Origin: a bacterium
GTDB taxonomy: Bacteria > Electryoneota > Electryoneia > Electryoneales > Electryoneaceae
Direction: 5' to 3'
NCBI GenBank assembly: GCA_014729955.1
Contig: WJJA01000484.1
Location: 1-15,516, forward strand
DNA length: 15,516 nucleotides
Made by a program: the position numbers and the translations under genes. Numbering within the stretch: the first letter of the stretch is position 1; each line of letters begins with the position of its first letter. A model generated the notes under the pieces. The model was not told the origin of the DNA. It saw only the letters and a program-made list of their open reading frames with translations, and did not search any database. Shown here in pieces: positions 8,098 through 15,296 of the stretch.

Positions 8098-8723
8098 ACA
8101 CTTGTAACGGGCGAATGGTACCGAGACCGTATGCACCGGCCCGCTCACCGTGATCCTTGTCGACATAAGCGATGCCGATGGCAATCGACAAGCAGGAACG
8201 TCCTAATGCTGTATCGCGTTCCGCCGGTTTTGTTGTCATCAATCGATGAGCACATCCAAACGCTTGCTCAATGGTTCGTGCAAGGGTCATCGTTGTAACC
8301 AACAATAGCGAACTACCGGATTGCGTGGACAAGATAGTGTCTCCCTCCAGTAGAAGCAAGAAACAGCTGCTCTGATAACAGGGTTACTGGACATTCCTGT
8401 ACGGGTTTTTTGGTTACATATGGATATTTAGGATTCATGTCAAACGTAATACTTTGAGTATGTCGTCAACTTCGTTCATTATACTGATTCGAAGAAAGGC
8501 AATGTGTGATCCTGATTACACAGTATCCGGAGCCGGGTTGTGATATCAGGCCCCATATCTTCGGCCACGACGTAGCAGGCCCCTTTACTCTCATTCATTG
8601 GACCGCCACGATTGTTGTTTCGCTTTTCTGCAGGAACGACGGCAGAATGCGATAATAAAGACGGATACCGTTTGTATATTGATACAGTACCGGTCCAGAA
8701 AGCGTTAAACCCGGAGTGTTCTC
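8098..8723. other. 626-base gene-free region between divergent genes
   Basis: This region separates the minus-strand acetyltransferase from the plus-strand outer-membrane protein gene, so it should hold both promoters. I see no convincing protein or RNA gene. A minus-strand open frame of about 90 codons overlapping 8084-8359 has no recognisable homology or ribosome binding site. The only clear signal is the palindrome at 8503-8522. The part from about 8400 to 8490 is noticeably AT-rich. Confidence 0.5.
8503..8522. promoter_or_regulatory. 20-base operator-like palindrome TGTGTGATCCTGATTACACA
   Basis: Nine of ten base pairs are symmetric (only G8508/T8517 breaks the symmetry). The half-site TGTGT-x-ATC has the look of a binding site for a dimeric helix-turn-helix regulator; the TGTGA...ACACA pattern is similar to, but not the same as, the CRP/FNR-type consensus. 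It lies about 200 bases before the outer-membrane protein start and about 400 before the acetyltransferase start, so either could be the target. As an RNA hairpin its loop would be too small. Confidence 0.4.
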
Positions 8724-9344
8724 ATGTCCACCGCCCCCCGAAAAGCCCGATGCCTGCTTGTGTTCCTGAGTCTCTTGTTCGCGGGAAACGGCACAGCCCA
8801 AACGACCGGGTATCTGCTTGACGGATATCAGGAGCAGGGAGGGTACGGCGGTGTGGAAATGAAGGTCACCGGTATCAACAATGAGATCGGCGTGCTCGCA
8901 GGACTGCAGGGCGGCTGGATTTTTAACCACAGCCTGAGCCTGGGAGCGGCGTGGTACACATCGCTGTCCACTCACGATGTCAACGCACGTATCAACAGTG
9001 TGGACCGTATCGGGCAGCTGAGTCTCTCTTACGGCGGTGCGATGGTAAAAATGAATCTCGCCTCGCACCGCGTGGTGCACCTGCAACCGTCTTTGTTTTT
9101 CGGGATTGGACAAACCTCCCTGACTTCCACAGAAATCCCCGGCTGGGAGGAGGTGCTTTTCGAACGCAATGTCGTCACCATCCTGGAACCGGAACTGAAG
9201 GCGGAACTGAATTTGTCACGCCATATCCGTGTTTTGGGAGGACTGGGCTGGCGGCTGGCGTTCGGGCTGGATTCCGCCCATCTGACGGCTGCCGAAGTGG
9301 GCGGGTACACCGCCTCGCTCACCGTGCGCTTTGGAAAGTTCTAA
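8724..9344 (+). CDS. Small outer-membrane beta-barrel-like protein of unknown function
   Basis: 206 residues from ATG 8724, preceded by GGAG seven bases upstream. The first ~25 residues (KARCLLVFLSLLFAGNGTAQ) are a signal peptide with a likely cleavage after TAQ. The mature part alternates short amphipathic strands rich in Gly, aromatic and hydroxyl residues (for example GVEMKV, GVLAGLQGGWIFN, SLSLGAAWYTSLS, LSLSYGGAMVKM, QPSLFFGIGQ, LKAELNLS, YTASLTVRFGKF) and ends in Phe, as expected for a small 8- to 10-strand outer-membrane barrel. I recognise no named family. It stands alone: a long gap on the 5' side and a repeat element downstream. Confidence 0.75.
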   Translation: MSTAPRKARCLLVFLSLLFAGNGTAQTTGYLLDGYQEQGGYGGVEMKVTGINNEIGVLAGLQGGWIFNHSLSLGAAWYTSLSTHDVNARINSVDRIGQLSLSYGGAMVKMNLASHRVVHLQPSLFFGIGQTSLTSTEIPGWEEVLFERNVVTILEPELKAELNLSRHIRVLGGLGWRLAFGLDSAHLTAAEVGGYTASLTVRFGKF

Positions 9345-9409
9345 GAACACACAAACCGAATCGCATTCCAAAACCGTTTCCCTCCTGCAGACTGTAGCTT
9401 CTGCGCTTT

Positions 9410-9430
9410 CGGTGGGCCGTCCCCCCACCG
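9410..9430 (+). terminator. GC-rich hairpin after the outer-membrane protein gene
   Basis: CGGTGGG (9410-9416) pairs with CCCACCG (9424-9430), a 7-bp stem with a 7-base loop about 65 bases after the stop codon. No T run follows. It may end the transcript; evidence is weak. Confidence 0.3.
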
Positions 9431-9560
9431 CATGCATCAGTGGTGCCAGGTGATTCAACTGCTTGGCCGGAAGATGCAGGACCACCGGATTGTGACATGG
9501 CAGTCATGAACAATGAGGCGCAGCTCAGAATCCGTCAATGCACGTGAAACGATCCACGAA

Positions 9561-9810
9561 CCCGAATATTTCATGAATGACGAGACTATTCTTTTCTAAA
9601 AATTATATTAACAATAAGATATCATCACGCTATACAGATTTTCTCTGACACAGATTGTGTTCAAGCCAAACTCATCTATTCATTCAGCCTTCGGGCGGCC
9701 CCAAGCACGTCATCTGCTTTGTTCCGAAGGATTCGCGGTATTGCCCCATACAGCTTTATCCTTCGCGCCTCGCATCTGACACAGTCTGAACTCGTGAAAT
9801 ATTCGGGCTA
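9561..9810 (+). mobile_element. Complete MITE-like dispersed repeat with 16-base terminal inverted repeats (copy 1)
   Basis: The left end CCCGAATATTTCATGA (9561-9576) and the right end TCGTGAAATATTCGGG (9792-9807) are inverted copies with one mismatch, enclosing a ~250-base element. The right end continues C-TA, matching the TAG before CCCG in the other two copies; TA flanks suggest, but do not prove, an IS630/Tc1-mariner-type origin. From 9561 to 9740 it aligns without gaps to 15300-15479, with 30 mismatches in 180 positions by my count; a 2-base deletion in the second copy follows. The inside is AT-rich on the left and contains stretches such as CTCATCTATTCATTC and CATCTGCTTTGTT shared by both copies. 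It has no transposase gene, so it would be mobilised in trans. Confidence 0.75.
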
Positions 9811-9879
9811 ACCCCGCAGGCGTATCCGCGTGACAAAAATTGAACGCTGCTTTGCGAATCCCAAATATCGAAATCCCTC

Positions 9880-9918
9880 GCAAAGATATTTTGGATCATA
9901 GAAAAATATCATTCTTGC
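9880..9918 (+). promoter_or_regulatory. Inverted repeat in the leader of the cytochrome c gene
   Basis: GATATTTT (9885-9892) and AAAATATC (9903-9910) are perfect inverted copies around a 10-base centre, and the outer GCAA (9880-9883) and TTGC (9915-9918) can also pair. It lies about 65-105 bases upstream of the ATG at 9984 and could be an operator or a leader hairpin. It is AT-rich, unlike the surrounding genes. I could not pick a confident promoter here. Confidence 0.35.
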
Positions 9919-9983
9919 ATTTTATGTTCGGTATGCCTAACCTGTCGGGTAAACGAGGTGATCATGAAGTTGAGGGATACCGT

Positions 9984-10892
9984 ATGCGTCCATGGTTGTG
10001 GGTTTTGATCGGTGTGTTGGTCCTGATTATTCTGGTGATCGGCGGAACGGCTTTGTATGTGCAGGGAAAGGCGTCGGCCCTGACCAACGCCCGGTTTGAT
10101 GTCGAAGTGGAACCGTTCGATGTGCCGATGGATTCAGCGACCATTGCGCGTGGCGAGCATATTGTCCGCATCCGGGGCTGCATGGAATGCCATGGTACCG
10201 ACCTGGCCGGCCGAGTGTTTATGGATGCCGGACCGGTGGGCATGTTCGCCGGTAGCAATCTCACCGGCGGCAAGGGCGGTATCGGCAAAGGATATCGTGT
10301 TGAGGACTGGGTACGTGCCGTGCGGCATGCCGTCGGTCCGGGCGGGCGGCCCTTGATCTTCATGCCGTCGGAGGATTACCGCTTTGTGGATGACGAAGAC
10401 ATGGCGGCCATGATCGCGTACATCCGCTCGGTGCCGCCGGTGGACAATCAACCGCCGCCGCCGGAGCCGGGGCCGATCGCGAAGGCATTGTACGCGTTCG
10501 GGGACTGGCCGCAGTTGATGGCAGCCGAGGTTGTCGATCACGAGGCTGAGGTACCGCCGGCACCGGAGCCGGGGCCGACGAAAGACTACGGCGCCTACTT
10601 GTCAACAACGTGTATCGGGTGCCACGGCACGAATCTGAGCGGCGGGAAAATGCCCGGCCAACCGCCTGGTGTGCCGAATCCAACCAACCTGACCCCGCAC
10701 CCCGACGCTACGATTTCATCCTACGAGTTCAGCGACTTTCAGACCTTGATGCGTGAAGGAAAACGTCCGGACGGCAGCGAAATCAACCCATTCATGCCGA
10801 CAGGGCAGTTCAAGCATATGACCGATACCGAGTTGCAGGCGTTGTGGGCGTATATCTCCTCGCGTGAACCGGTCGAGACCGGGTCAAGGTAG
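9984..10892 (+). CDS. Membrane-anchored diheme cytochrome c
   Basis: 302 residues from ATG 9984, chosen because GAGGGA lies six bases upstream and a signal anchor starts right there (MRPWLWVLIGVLVLIILVIG); the frame is open further upstream to 9840, but that stretch reads like leader sequence. Two class I heme c domains follow. The first has CMECH (Cys66, Cys69, His70) with a likely axial Met127 in FMPSED; the second has CIGCH (Cys210, Cys213, His214) with a likely Met271 in FMPTGQF. A Pro-rich linker (NQPPPPEPGP and PPAPEPGP) joins them. Each domain starts with the G-E/A-Y/H...C-x2-C-H-G-T-x-L-x-G pattern common in cytochromes that pass electrons on the outer face of the cytoplasmic membrane. 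Partner oxidoreductase not visible. It converges on feoB with 28 bases between the stop codons. Confidence 0.88.
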   Translation: MRPWLWVLIGVLVLIILVIGGTALYVQGKASALTNARFDVEVEPFDVPMDSATIARGEHIVRIRGCMECHGTDLAGRVFMDAGPVGMFAGSNLTGGKGGIGKGYRVEDWVRAVRHAVGPGGRPLIFMPSEDYRFVDDEDMAAMIAYIRSVPPVDNQPPPPEPGPIAKALYAFGDWPQLMAAEVVDHEAEVPPAPEPGPTKDYGAYLSTTCIGCHGTNLSGGKMPGQPPGVPNPTNLTPHPDATISSYEFSDFQTLMREGKRPDGSEINPFMPTGQFKHMTDTELQALWAYISSREPVETGSR

Positions 10893-10920
10893 AGCGGCAT
10901 GCCGGAACACTGTCCTCCGA

Positions 10921-13242
10921 TCACGCACCCAGCCCGATCAGCGACGCGACCTGGTAGGTGAAGACCGCCAGAACCCACGCGACGACAAGTGTGTAGGTTG
11001 CCTGGAAGAGCGGGTATTTCCAGGACCCCAGCTCTTTCTTCACCACCGCCAGAGTCGCCATGCAGGGGACGTAAATCAGTACGAAAATCATCATCGCGAG
11101 GGCCATCGCGGGATTGTAGGCGGGATCACGCGCGATCTTCTCCTTCAACGGCGTGGAATCCCCCCCGGCCTCGGAGTCCGGGTCCGCCTCACCGATGCCG
11201 TAGACAATCCCCATGGTCGAAACGATCACCTCCTTCGCCGCGAAGCCGGCGAGGAGCGAGATCCCCAGGCGCCAGTCGAACCCGGCGGGTGCGATCACCG
11301 GTTCGATAAACTTGCCCAAACGCCCGAGGTAGGAATATTCCAACTCCTTTTGCGCTTGCAGACGGCCGGGCGTTTCGCCGGGTTGCAGCGTCTCGCCTTG
11401 CCCGGACTGGCCGCCGTTCGACGTTCCAGCTGCCTGTTCTACACGTGTGCCGTTCAATTGTGCGGTCTCGCCGGCTGCAGCGGCCGTCGTCGGGTTTTCG
11501 GGCAAACGGGGGTAGTAGAGCAGGAACCAGAGCACGATGGAGATGCCGAGGATAATGGTCCCCGCCTTGCGCACGTAGGCCCAGCTTTTGTCCCACATGT
11601 GTCGTGTCACACCGCGCAGGGTCGGCATGCGATAGGGCGGCAGCTCCATGACAAACGGCGCCGCTTCGCCCCGAAACAGAGTTTTTCGGAAGATCAGGGC
11701 CAGGACAAACGCCAGTCCCCAACCGGTAAACCAGACCCACCAGAACACCAGCGCGGCAAACTTCGGGAAGAACGCCGCCGCCAGCATCGCGATCACCGGG
11801 CTTTTCGCGCCGCACACCATGATCGGCGTAACGAGGATGGTGATGGCACGATCCTTGGGGTTCACCAGGGTGCGTGCGCTCATGATCGCCGGCACCGCAC
11901 AGCCGGTTGCCACCATGAAGGGAATGAAACTTCGTCCGTGCAGGCCGAAGACATGGAAGAATTTGTCGAGCACAAACGCCGCCCGTGCCATGTACCCGGA
12001 GTCCTCGAGGAAGGACAATCCAAGGAACAGCAGCATCACCAGCGGAAAGAAGACCAATACGCCGCCGACACCACCGATGATGCCGTCCGCGATCAGGTCG
12101 CGTATCGCGCTTTCCGGCATCACGGTCCGCACCCAGTCGCCCAGGTGAGTGAAGCCGGTGTCGATCAGGTCGGACAGGGGGTTGCCAAGAGAAAAGGTGA
12201 GCTGGTAGACCAGGAACATCGCCAGCAGGAAGACAAACACACCCGCATAACGGTGCAACAGAATGCTGTCGATACGTTGCGTCAGCTTGAATCGCTCGCC
12301 CGGCTTCTGGGTACGCTGTACCGATTCCTGCACGGCCCCGTGGATATAGGCATACCGTTTTTCACCGACCATCACGACCGTTTCCGACTGAAACTTGTCC
12401 GACAGGTTTCGGCGTGCCCGCTCGCCGGCTTCCAGAATCATACCCGGGCTGTTGTGCTCCTTCTGGATCTTGCTGATCGCATCAGCATCCTCCTCCAGCA
12501 GCTTCACCGCGACCCATTCCGGCGGGTACTGCTCGGAGAATGGTTTGTCCAGCACAATCAGCTTGGCGAGCGCCGCACGTTCCAGTTCGATTTCATGACC
12601 GTAGTAAATGCGGCGGCCGGAGGGCTGCCGCTCTCCGCCTGCAAACTCCACGATCAGGTCGAGCAATTCCGGAATGCCTCGACTACGGCTCCCGACGGTT
12701 TTCACAAAGGGGATGCCCAGCAGGCGGCTGAGATGATCCGCATCGATGCTCATCCCCTGCTCTTCCGCCTCATCGCTCATGTTCAGCGCGCCGAGGACCG
12801 GGACACCCAGTTCCTGGAACTGCAGGCAGAGATAGAGGTTACGTTCCAGGTTCGTGGAATCAATCACATCGAGCACGAGGTCGGGTTTGTCACGCAGGAC
12901 ATAATCGCGCGTGACCACCTCTTCGAGGGAATAGGCGGAGAGGCTGTAGGTGCCGGGCAGGTCGATCAGTTCGATGCGCCACCCGTTATGAAACACGTGG
13001 CCGGTTTTCTTGTCGACCGTCACGCCCGGATAGTTGCCGACATGCTGGTGCTGGCCGGTGAGAGCGTTGAAAAGGGTGGTCTTGCCGGAATTGGGGTTGC
13101 CGGCGACCGCCACGGTGATGGTCTTGTAACCTCCCGAGGGGGTTCCCTGGTCGGCAACCCGGTCCTCGAGAAACATCATGCCCCATTGCGGGCCGCCCCC
13201 GCCGCGCCAACGTCGATTGCGGTGCTTTCTACGACCCGCCAT
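10921..13242 (-). CDS. feoB: Ferrous iron transporter FeoB
   Basis: 773 residues; GTP-driven Fe2+ uptake across the cytoplasmic membrane. The N-terminal G domain shows G1 GNPNSGKT (48-55), G3 DLPG (94-97) and G4 NMSD (154-157), followed by the helical regulatory domain and a C-terminal membrane region (~330-770) with the two conserved pore segments: ATGCAVPAIMSARTL (first Gate, Cys448) and MVCGAKSPVIA (second Gate, Cys477). The first Gate reads GCAVPA rather than the GCNVPA of E. coli-type proteins. A ~40-residue Arg/Gly-rich extension precedes the G domain, and a polar Ala/Gly/Gln/Thr-rich linker (~582-632) interrupts the membrane region. ATG 13242 lies inside the end of the upstream regulator gene (14-base overlap) with GAGGGAG just before it, so translation is probably coupled. 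There is no separate feoA or feoC; FeoA-like domains are in the fused regulator. Confidence 0.95.
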   Translation of the reverse strand: MAGRRKHRNRRWRGGGGPQWGMMFLEDRVADQGTPSGGYKTITVAVAGNPNSGKTTLFNALTGQHQHVGNYPGVTVDKKTGHVFHNGWRIELIDLPGTYSLSAYSLEEVVTRDYVLRDKPDLVLDVIDSTNLERNLYLCLQFQELGVPVLGALNMSDEAEEQGMSIDADHLSRLLGIPFVKTVGSRSRGIPELLDLIVEFAGGERQPSGRRIYYGHEIELERAALAKLIVLDKPFSEQYPPEWVAVKLLEEDADAISKIQKEHNSPGMILEAGERARRNLSDKFQSETVVMVGEKRYAYIHGAVQESVQRTQKPGERFKLTQRIDSILLHRYAGVFVFLLAMFLVYQLTFSLGNPLSDLIDTGFTHLGDWVRTVMPESAIRDLIADGIIGGVGGVLVFFPLVMLLFLGLSFLEDSGYMARAAFVLDKFFHVFGLHGRSFIPFMVATGCAVPAIMSARTLVNPKDRAITILVTPIMVCGAKSPVIAMLAAAFFPKFAALVFWWVWFTGWGLAFVLALIFRKTLFRGEAAPFVMELPPYRMPTLRGVTRHMWDKSWAYVRKAGTIILGISIVLWFLLYYPRLPENPTTAAAAGETAQLNGTRVEQAAGTSNGGQSGQGETLQPGETPGRLQAQKELEYSYLGRLGKFIEPVIAPAGFDWRLGISLLAGFAAKEVIVSTMGIVYGIGEADPDSEAGGDSTPLKEKIARDPAYNPAMALAMMIFVLIYVPCMATLAVVKKELGSWKYPLFQATYTLVVAWVLAVFTYQVASLIGLGA

Positions 13243-14269
13243 TCACTCCCTCAACCTGTATCTCAGCTGCTTCGCTGCGACGCAACGAAAGCAGGTACCC
13301 TGACAATTCAATTTCGATCGGATCCTTGAGCAGTGCTTCACGCAGCACCCGCCCCTGCGCCCCGCGTACGAATCCCATGTCGATCAGCCGCTGACGGATT
13401 TCCCCGCGCGCTTTCACCTGCACAACTTCAAACCCGTTGCCGGGGGTGATATCGGCGAGCGACTCGACCGCAAGATGTGCACCGTCGCCGTTGGTTTCAC
13501 GGGGCGCGATCCACACATAGATCATCGCCGCTTCCGTGAAAGACAGCGTCTTTTCTTCTTTCGACACGCGAAGGACAATCCGGCCGTCCCCGTGACGTCT
13601 CAGCACTTCAAACGATCCCGCCGGGAAGAAACCGCGCTGGATCAAGGGGATGCGATCCTTCTCCGGCCCGATGATGCGCGCGATGTAGCCGCGGCTGCCC
13701 TCTTCCACGTCCGTGAGCTGGTAAATACCGAGGTCTTCCTGCAGCTTCATCCGTTTCTGCCAGATGCCGCACTCTTCGCCGTCATGGCAATGGTGCTCGC
13801 TCTCTTCACCTTTCAGCAGCCAGCAGTTACGAAACTGGTCGACCAGGCCGCCTGTCACCTTCGGGCAGTAAGTCAGGAACTCCGCCAGCGCCGCCATACG
13901 GTCCAGCGTGGTTACACTGATCGCATGCTCCATTGAACAGGCGTCCTGCTCGGCGGTGGCTTCGTCCACCTGCAGCAATTCCATCAGAAGACGTTTCAGA
14001 AACGTGTGACGTTGATGTACGCGGAAGGCGAACTCACGGCCCTCTTCGGTCAGGTCGACATATTCACGCGCCTGGTAGTCGACAAGACCCTCTTTGGCAA
14101 GACGGTGCAGCGCGGAGGTCACGCTGGAAGTTTTGACATTCTTTTCACGCGCGATGTCACGTACCCGCGCGACCTTGTGGTCCTGCACCAGGCGGTAGAT
14201 GATCTCAAGATAATCCTCGAGGCTTTCGGTTAAAGTGCCGACCAGGTTGTCTTTGGATCGCAGGGCCAT
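13229..14269 (-). CDS. Fe2+-responsive DtxR family regulator fused to two FeoA-like domains
   Basis: 346 residues. Residues ~12-75 form the DtxR winged helix (SLEDYLEIIYRL, VRDIAREKNVKTSSVTSALH), and ~76-150 the metal-binding and dimerisation helices with RHTFLKRLL (His88) and DACSMEHAIS (Cys111, Glu114, His115), matching the DtxR/IdeR site around Cys102. A His/Cys-rich loop (HHCHDGEEC, 159-167) follows. Residues ~185-254 and ~268-343 are two SH3/FeoA-like domains: LTDVEEGSRGYIARI...LIQRGFFPAG and LADITPGNGFEVVQV...RLIDMGFVRGAQ, both with the G-(F/M)...(P/R)-G pattern of FeoA. The first may correspond to the C-terminal SH3 domain of DtxR, the second to FeoA proper. It overlaps the start of feoB by 14 bases, so it probably represses the operon when Fe2+ is plentiful and also assists FeoB (inference). 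ATG 14269 has no Shine-Dalgarno. Confidence 0.9.
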   Translation of the reverse strand: MALRSKDNLVGTLTESLEDYLEIIYRLVQDHKVARVRDIAREKNVKTSSVTSALHRLAKEGLVDYQAREYVDLTEEGREFAFRVHQRHTFLKRLLMELLQVDEATAEQDACSMEHAISVTTLDRMAALAEFLTYCPKVTGGLVDQFRNCWLLKGEESEHHCHDGEECGIWQKRMKLQEDLGIYQLTDVEEGSRGYIARIIGPEKDRIPLIQRGFFPAGSFEVLRRHGDGRIVLRVSKEEKTLSFTEAAMIYVWIAPRETNGDGAHLAVESLADITPGNGFEVVQVKARGEIRQRLIDMGFVRGAQGRVLREALLKDPIEIELSGYLLSLRRSEAAEIQVEGVNGGS

Positions 14270-14304
14270 TGGGGACTCGTGTTTTCGTAGGTAACTCTAC
14301 CACA

Positions 14305-14335
14305 TAAAGATAGGTTCCTTTAACACCGCCTGCAA
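14305..14335 (-). promoter_or_regulatory. Candidate promoter with overlapping DtxR-type operator before the iron operon
   Basis: On the minus strand TTGCAG (14335-14330) and TATCTT (14312-14307) are 17 bases apart, a plausible -35/-10 pair; the latter extended, TATCTTTA, also fits the Bacteroidota-type TAnnTTTG in seven of eight bases. The imperfect palindrome TAAAGGAACCTATCTTTA (14322-14305) covers the spacer and the -10, six of nine pairs symmetric, with an AGGAACCT core somewhat like DtxR boxes. Binding here would block transcription. It lies 36-66 bases before the regulator's ATG. Confidence 0.45.
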
Positions 14336-14643
14336 GAGGTATCGAGGAGCCGTTTGTGATTGGATTCACGAGGAGTCGTGTCTGCCCGTGACATCCTGAA
14401 GGGATGAGTGGACAAGGGGTTCGGGGATAGGCTGAAGGTGGGATGAGGTGCGAACGCATCGCTCGGAACGGTGATCCCGGGCAAAGGATGTGGAAGCACA
14501 GCGTACGGGCTCCATCCTCCATAGCTGTACCCGGTTTTAATGTATTGTTAAGATAATAGAAGGCTTATAAGTCTCGATAGAAAAACTTTCGCTTTCATTA
14601 GACAGAATCTTTCAGCCTGCTTTTTTCATTTCTAAATGCTTTC
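14336..14643. other. Gene-free region between the iron operon and the DUF3226 gene
   Basis: I see no gene here. The half nearer the iron operon has GC content like the rest of the window; from about 14535 on it turns AT-rich, marking the edge of the DUF3226 island. No strong terminator is visible after the DUF3226 stop codon. Confidence 0.4.
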
Positions 14644-15279
14644 TTAAAAATCAAACAATTCCATGAACCAGTCCCTGAAAGCAAGACCGGTAGAAGCTCT
14701 GAGATTCAATACCGATTTACATAGTTCAGCGTGGTGATACTGTATGCCCGGCGGATCTTGCCATGCGAGCCAATTCCTAACTTCTGCTTTTGATCTATGT
14801 ACTTCTTTAAATGGAGCGTTTTTATCCGATTTTGCTTTTTCAGTCGCATCTTTTGCGAAGTCGAAAAGAGAGTGGCTCTGATCTGACAGCAGCAGGATAA
14901 TGAAATCTTCGAGCATGCCGTTGGTTTGATTGTCGGGAAATATCCAAATACCTAATTTCTTATTTATTGATTCTGATTTTCCTATATAGCCCTTAGATGG
15001 TGGATGATCGTCCAAACCAAACCCATACGTAGCAAACAATGAACTTATTCTTATCCAAAGGCTACTCAAATCGCCTTCGGCGTCCAACACCAATCCCAGA
15101 TAACTGACTTCAGGGGACCGTAACTTTGCATACATATACGCGTCATTCAGTATATCATCCTGCCCTCCAGGAGAATCAATATTTACTAAGTACTGATCAG
15201 GACCAGTCTCCCACCTACCGATGTAGTTTTCCATCAACTCAGGAACGAAATGAGCCGTATCAATCCCTTCTACAATCAA
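14644..15279 (-). CDS. DUF3226 family protein (Toprim-like), 5' end replaced by a repeat
   Basis: 211 residues from TTG 15279, the only usable start codon left; the frame stays open upstream to a TGA inside the adjacent repeat, encoding RPNQRQ just before the TTG, which looks like the natural N-terminus without its Met. The family is recognised from LIVEGIDTAHF (Glu4, Asp7), VLDAEGD (66-70), GIWIFPDNQTNGMLEDF (110-126), KEVHRSKAEVRNWLAWQDPPG (158-178) and a final WF...LF. The Glu-then-DxD arrangement is that of Toprim nucleases and primases, so a metal-dependent nuclease activity is plausible but unproven. Toprim proteins of this size are often paired with an AAA/SMC-like ATPase in phage defence (for example DUF4435 in PARIS); no ATPase lies downstream, and upstream is the repeat. 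The gene is AT-rich (17 of 60 bases are G or C at 14941-15000), unlike its GC-rich neighbours, suggesting recent transfer. It may be a broken remnant. Confidence 0.8.
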   Translation of the reverse strand: MIVEGIDTAHFVPELMENYIGRWETGPDQYLVNIDSPGGQDDILNDAYMYAKLRSPEVSYLGLVLDAEGDLSSLWIRISSLFATYGFGLDDHPPSKGYIGKSESINKKLGIWIFPDNQTNGMLEDFIILLLSDQSHSLFDFAKDATEKAKSDKNAPFKEVHRSKAEVRNWLAWQDPPGIQYHHAELCKSVLNLRASTGLAFRDWFMELFDF

Positions 15280-15296
15280 TTGCCTTTGATTCGGTC

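Noticed and set aside
8084..8359. Minus-strand 91-codon frame upstream of the acetyltransferase
   Set aside because: No homology I recognise, no ribosome binding site, and it overlaps the acetyltransferase start region in another frame.
9561..9810. Possibility that the repeats are integron attC sites bordering gene cassettes
   Set aside because: The AT-rich cargo next to copy 2 suggested this, but I find no GTTRRRY/RYYYAAC core pair, the copies lie in both orientations, and the ends look like transposon inverted repeats.
9840..9983. Earlier TTG start for the cytochrome c gene
   Set aside because: The extra 48 residues do not resemble a signal or cytochrome sequence, whereas ATG 9984 has a well-placed GAGGGA and directly begins the membrane anchor.
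10864..13329. Plus-strand open frame of 821 codons opposite feoB, longer than feoB itself
   Set aside because: It is antisense to an unmistakable FeoB, starts inside the cytochrome gene and has a His/Arg/Gln-rich protein with no recognisable domain. It is an effect of GC-rich codon use on the other strand.
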